Below, piece after piece: positions 59,106-64,000 of a stretch of DNA of 64,000 nucleotides; position 1 is the first letter of the stretch, and every line of letters starts with the position of its first letter. A program made the position numbers and the translations under genes. Below the pieces are notes generated by a model. That model ran no database searches. It saw only the letters and a list, made by a program, of their open reading frames with translations, and had not been told where the DNA came from. The DNA is from Gnetum montanum (Eukaryota > Streptophyta > Gnetopsida > Gnetales > Gnetaceae), in the NCBI GenBank assembly GCA_015680685.1, contig MNCI01025435.1:7124-71123 (forward strand), written 5' to 3'.

Positions 59106-59219
59106 CAGTGCTAGCTATTTAGATAAGTTACATCATCCAAGATTATTGTAACGAAGCCTTGATGATATATCTTTTAGAAAGAAATTAATTGCAAATAAGT
59201 CACACACAAATTCACAACA

Positions 59220-61400
59220 ATGTCTCTCTCACAAGACTATGATAACGTAACAACTAGTAAGGCAATTCATTGGAGAACCAAATGAATTATATGATGATGA
59301 AGATGAATTTTGGAGTCCTTAATCTTATGCAGGGATCCCCTATGCTCATAAACACCCCAACGGTATTCAAGGACTCTTGTCATCTAACTTTGACACTCCT
59401 TTGATGTCAAGTTGTGACACGGATGACTGTCTCTCAAGGGGTTGGTGTAGAAATAAAAATCGAGCCCACGAGCAAAGTTAGAAATGCCAACATGAACAAA
59501 GACAACATTGTCCCAACCCACAAATTCATAACCTACCTAGTGATGATGAACCTCTACTAGCCACTAAGAGCCTAATGCATATACAAGAGGTTGTTCAAAT
59601 ATCCTGTAGGCATTGCAAGGAAAGTTGTCTACCCAGGCTTGATTTAAATAACTTTTCCAAGTTTTCAGGAGGCTATGATTTAGATTCACAACATCATTTG
59701 CAAGCCTTCTACGATGCCTGTGCATGGAACAACATTAATAATGGATGAAAAAGACTTAAGCTCTTTCCTATGACACTCATTGGCCAAGCAAAAGTATGGT
59801 ATAGGTCTTTAAAACCAAAATCAATTCAACATTGGCTGACAATGGTATAACTCTTCAATGAAAGATATCAAACATATGCAAGAGTGTCAGCCTTGAGGAG
59901 ACAAATCCAAGAGTGGGAAAAAACGCAACATGAATCCTTGGACATGGCCTTAGAAAGATATTACTCTTTGTTAAACAAGTGCCCAGGCCATGGGTTCTCT
60001 GAGGAAAGGCTCATGTACCACATCATGGATGGGCTCCATAATGAAACAAGGGAGACCCTGGGGATGTATGCCCTAGGTCAAATATATGAACTACAAACCC
60101 ACCAATTCCAAGAGCTTATTAAGTAGGTAGCAAAAGAAGAAGGAGAAATAGTTAAATGGGAGAATGTTGAAGACTTTCAATAGGACCAAGATCTCAAAAT
60201 AGCAAAGGTCCATGATCATGAAAAGGAAAAATCAACTCATCTCAAGGAGGTGGAATCATCTTTGCTAATACTACAAGCATTAGATGATATTGAGGCAAAG
60301 ATCAATAAGATGATGGACCAGGTACATGAAAAATGTGGAGAATATGCCAACATTATTAGAGGTAGAACCATGAGGAACCAAGAAATAGGGTAGAACACCA
60401 CTAGAAAATCGAAAAGAAGGGTTGAAGAAAATAAGGATAAGAACTCAACTACAAATCACCCGTATCAATGTGACATTTTCCTGTACGATCACCTCAAAGG
60501 CCAATGCCCAATCTTGTCACATTTACATGAGCATTGGGGAGGATTGTTACATCCAGATTTCATACAAAAATACCAATTTCAACCATAGTGGTAAAAACCC
60601 TAGTCGTGGGGGAGGTCACCATCAAACTAGTCACACCCTTCATACCATTCGAACCCAAGCGCTTATTATGTTTAGCATCCTATTTCCCCAACTATGTCAG
60701 CATCCTCTATTTCACCACATTGTTATCATTCTCTTGAGTACTATCAACTCGTATCCTCTCCAACAAGATCACCACCTCATGTTCTTTTCACTTCTTCTCA
60801 CCCTCAATATTTGCATCATTCACCCTTCTACATTGCCACCAGTTGTGCCAGAAGGTTTTGCACCACAACACCAACCCACAAACATTAGTTGTGCTACTAC
60901 TGTCAACAGCAGTGGAGGTCCTCCATAACGTCGAAAGCATCCTTTCTTTAGGCATGATTGAAGAAAGAGATAACATGGTTCTAAGACCACTGCATCCTCC
61001 AACCTAGCACAAGTTCAACATCGTTATGCATCTACCTCCTTGAACTCAACACCTCTTGTTACCTTATTAGGGCCACCAATCAATACTCCAACTACCATGC
61101 AGCCCAATGAATATAACCACATAGGGAGATATATTAATCCTTACATACCATCTTAGGATCATGGGTGCCATAGTGGGTCAATTCCTTATCACATGACTAC
61201 ATCTTATAATTTGCCCCACTATGCCTACTTTAATCAAGTGTGAATCCTAATTTGGGTACATTCCTACCACCACACTAAAAGACACCCAATGGTTTGGATA
61301 TGATCAGACACCAATATTTCCAACATGCATAGATCCAAACTTTCCATTTATGAATTCTTGCCATGATTAAAGGTTTAGTTATGGGGGATACTTCCCATTC
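59220..61400 (+). pseudogene. Athila-like gag of element C
   Basis: ATG at 59220 (MSLSQDYDNV), an early frameshift, then DDEPLLATKSLMHIQE (B: DDEPLFATRSMLDIRE). The gag core starts near 59635 (RLDLNNFSKFSGGYD) and includes ERYQTYARVSALRRQIQEW, LLNKCPGHGFSEERLMYHI and ETRETLGMYALGQIYEL. A coiled coil DDIEAKINKMMDQVHEK follows, then a knuckle CDIFLYDHLKGQCP (second Cys lost). The tail matches A to the end near 61400. Stops and shifts make it non-functional. Confidence 0.87.
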
Positions 61401-62800
61401 TAATAGGCAAAATTGGTAAATTTTTTCCCTTTCCTTTGGTTTTACAATTCGTTCTTTTTCAATTATTTTTTTTTCTAATTTCTTGTTTTTTAATTTGTCA
61501 TTTTATTTTTTGAGGGTAATCTCATCGGTGAATAAAATACTCATGTGACTTGTCGGTTGAGGTGTTGTTCTATGCTATCAAGTCTCAGGTGATTAATTAT
61601 TTGAATAGTAAGCCCACAACATCCACCCATCCATTCTATTAATAAGAGGTTCTACTCTGGGAATGATGATGTTCTTGCCATCATTAAAACTTAAAGTAAT
61701 TTGGTGCTCATCTTGCCTGGAGCAAAAAATGATAGACTAAGAAGGAATGACTAGGGTGTGATATCAATGGGACTTGTGGATTCTCTTTGGTGACATCTGT
61801 AGGAGCTATCATGCAACCTAGTTGTACTAAGATCCTTGTAGATCTAACAAAAAATGGAAGTAAGAGTAATAAAGGAACTCAATAAAGGAACTCAATGCTA
61901 TTCTGGGGGTTCCATTGGAAAGACATGCACCCATGCCTGAAGGTTGGTGGCTTTTCTATATCACTTTTGGAAAAGACAAAGTGCAAAAGTGGTTAGAAAA
62001 ATAAAAAAAAAGAGAAAAGATTAAGAAAAATGTGCCACAGAGAAATTTCAAAATCACTCCTCCCTTGGACAAAACGCCAAGTGATCGTACACCTTGCTGT
62101 CATTGTGCTCTTATAGTTGTCCATGATTGGATGAAATAATGTGATGTCACTGATCAGGGGAATGGACTTGGTCTTGATTTTGGAGTGATGGGCTAGTGAC
62201 ACATTAATCATGCCCTTCACTCAAAATTCATTGTGCCTAGGGTTAGTTACCTCATGTCTTGATCTTTGCAATCCCTTCTATGATTTGCCTCATCTTGTTG
62301 TTCATGTATTTTTAACTTGTGTCTTGTGTTGCATCGAATTCATACCTCATCATGATGGTATCTACATGTGTGTGTTTTTTGGAACTAGTGTGGGTTGCAT
62401 TTATCCCTTTTAGTGCCTACAGACATTTTCAAGTGTGGTTACGTAAGGGCATGATAGGTAGGAACCTACTTTGGGGAGGATCCACTTGCGTAACTTTTGT
62501 AATTTGCACTCTTTGCACATCACCACATCATATTACCCCTTCCAAGTATTGCATTGCTACACTAATCTTTCCCTTTATCATCATCTTAAATTCCAATGTT
62601 CCTATGCACCACAATGTGTCCTTTTTCCTCATCCTCTTCATGAATATCATTGTCAAATTCCACTTCATTAAACTTTTGGTGCCTTTCAGTCTCTTCGATG
62701 TTACCCTAGACCTTTCAAATTAACCTTAAATCCTTCATTTTTGGCCTTGGAAATTTGAAAATTTATCAATTTTGCCAAGTACCCTATTTTCAATGGGACA
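61400..62800 (+). other. Conserved noncoding region of C
   Basis: It aligns with A 30321-31690, including an A/G-rich tract (61998-62030) and the 33-nt identical block at 62461-62493. No coding frame is shared, although a 134-codon plus frame exists (62319-62723). Confidence 0.55.
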
Positions 62801-62889
62801 CGATATCGAGTATCTGATATCAGGTTTGACGCGATATCGGGTCTGCGCTATTAGGTACATGATATAATGTCTATAAAAACTATATATAG
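62801..62889 (+). promoter_or_regulatory. Internal promoter of element C before ORF2
   Basis: GATATC boxes at 62802, 62816 and 62832, a GATATA near 62860, then TATA AACTATATATAGG (62878-62890). Order and spacing match A's internal promoter and the LTR U3. Confidence 0.7.
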
Positions 62890-63398
62890 GGACCCCACCA
62901 TGCATGTTAAATGTCATTTTTCACTGTTCATGTAAGGGGAGTTGTTGAAATTTTCTTCCACGAATTTTGATGCTTTGAGCACCTATCATTCCAACTTCCA
63001 TATCTTGCTCATTAATGCTCTGATTCTTGTTCCAATTGAGCCTATCTAAACCTGGAGTGTTTGACTTAGTTGTGGGGGAAGGGTATGCTCCAAGTTGCTC
63101 ATAGTTTTTTCCAAATTCATCGTTGCCTGAAGGATATCATATAGGATAAATGACCTTAAAAATGTTAAAAACGTTTGCCAAATTAATTTTATATCTTCAC
63201 CCATACTATGAAAATTATTTCTTTTTGGATTCACCTAATTAAATTTGGGCCAATATCAAAAATTTTAGGGGAAATTTTCATAAAATTTTCTAACTTTGAA
63301 TCACACTAGATAAGAAATGAATTTATTAAGGTAAGAAGTAAGGTATAAATCAAATTTATTAAATAGCCTTACTAATAGATGGTTCCATGTGATTGTAG

Positions 63399-64000
63399 AT
63401 GGCCCCTAAAAGAGGACAACAAGGAGGACCCTCTCAGGGTGCATCCAAATGGCCAAGGAGAGGCAGAGGCCAAGTGCCTTCTGAAGAACATGCAGAGTAG
63501 GAGGAACAATCATTCAACATTCATCAAGAACCTCCTATTACTGTGCAATCGGGGCATGCTGAAGGTGGAGACAGCAGGGTACCTGAGTAGGGGCAACATC
63601 TCATGTTGCCTCTAAAATGTGTTCAGGAAATTCATGAAAGGTCCACGTCAGCAACTGTGATTGTGGAACTCAACTTTGGATTTTTTACTAAGTTTGCTCT
63701 TGAAGCAGTCGAGGACCAACTTAAAGGATCTCCACTATGGTCTATTCTCTCTGAAAGTGGTGATTGGTACCTAGGAGAGACGTACCAATTTTGGCACAAC
63801 AAAGAAGAAGCCACCACCATTGATATTGGTGGTATTTCTATTGATTTCTTTGACAAAGCCATTTTGGAAGTTCTAAATCTTCCGAATACAGGGCCAAAGG
63901 TTGCTCACTTGTCCACTTGTTCCAATGCTGATGCGCAAAAGATATGGTTGAAAAGGGTGTATGTTAAGGAAGATAAAACATATGGAGAGATTACACTTGA
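63399..64000 (+). pseudogene. ORF2 of element C, N-terminal part
   Basis: It starts MAPKRGQQGGPSQGASK directly after gattgtag. It reads on through SPLWSILSESGDWYLGETYQ, ISIDFFDKAILEVLNLPNTG and KVYVKEDKTYGEITLE-type sequence, closely matching A's ORF2 in this order. Two or three stops interrupt the first 70 codons. The rest is beyond the window. Similarity persists at the protein level, suggesting the gene was under selection when these elements moved. Confidence 0.75.

Larger units (their letters stand above)
58227..64000 (+). mobile_element. Element C: A-like retroelement with gag and ORF2 (open at window end)
   Basis: It begins TGATGAATTGTG after gtaat. LTR, primer-binding site, gag, noncoding region, internal promoter and ORF2 appear in that order, as in A. 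Unlike A it keeps the whole 5' LTR and gag start. No protease or RT appears between gag and ORF2, confirming that A's lack of pol is a family trait and not a local deletion. Confidence 0.85.

Noticed and set aside
62319-62723. 134-codon plus ORF in element C
   Set aside because: The aligned part of A (31200-31640) does not keep the frame, so it is chance within a conserved noncoding region.

Overview
The window is plant nuclear intergenic DNA built almost entirely from Ty3/gypsy LTR retrotransposons and their decayed remains. The evidence is Athila-like gag/pro/RT, Tat/Ogre-like pol with two RNase H domains, an intact tRNA-Asp-type primer-binding site, short GT-AG introns, and one Ty1/copia RT fragment. 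It is AT-rich, and most elements are riddled with TAG/TAA/TGA stops that look like C-to-T decay. A land plant with a large, slowly purged genome (gymnosperm-like) fits; I cannot name the species. I see no host gene, tRNA, rRNA or CRISPR.

Layout. 1-2.6 kb: a Tat-type gag remnant on minus. 2.64-13.67 kb: Tat copy 1, made of a spliced antisense gene (minus), a ~185-bp tandem array, pol (plus) and an LTR at 12164-13668. 13.67-47.71 kb: Tat copy 2 ('D'), made of gag-pro (plus), the same spliced antisense gene (minus, 18.3-23.5 kb), a ~190-bp tandem array, pol (plus) and an LTR at 46300-47710. Element A (28366-43445, TSD cttaa) is inserted in D's pol, between its two RNase H domains. Element B (31905-39505, reverse orientation, TSD ctacc) is inserted in A. 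47.7-53.06 kb: Athila-like element E (minus), cut off by D. 53.1-54.6 kb: copia RT remnant F (minus). 54.6-58.2 kb: AT-rich, unassigned. 58227 to the window end: element C, a relative of A, running off the edge.

How the parts relate. E is a decayed autonomous Athila (gag-pro-RT). B is young and has one open 1114-codon gag-protease gene and no polymerase, so it must borrow RT and integrase. A and C carry gag without protease or pol, plus a second gene (ORF2) of unknown function. ORF2 has its own TATA box and GATATC palindromes matching those in the LTR U3. The Tat copies show the same logic in an unrelated lineage: the extra gene is antisense and spliced, and the tandem array at its 5' end repeats the palindromic motif of that copy's own LTR U3. 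This suggests element-encoded proteins that recognise motif clusters in their own promoters and LTRs. The U5 regions of A, B and C also carry imperfect palindromic modules whose arms differ in sequence but stay complementary.
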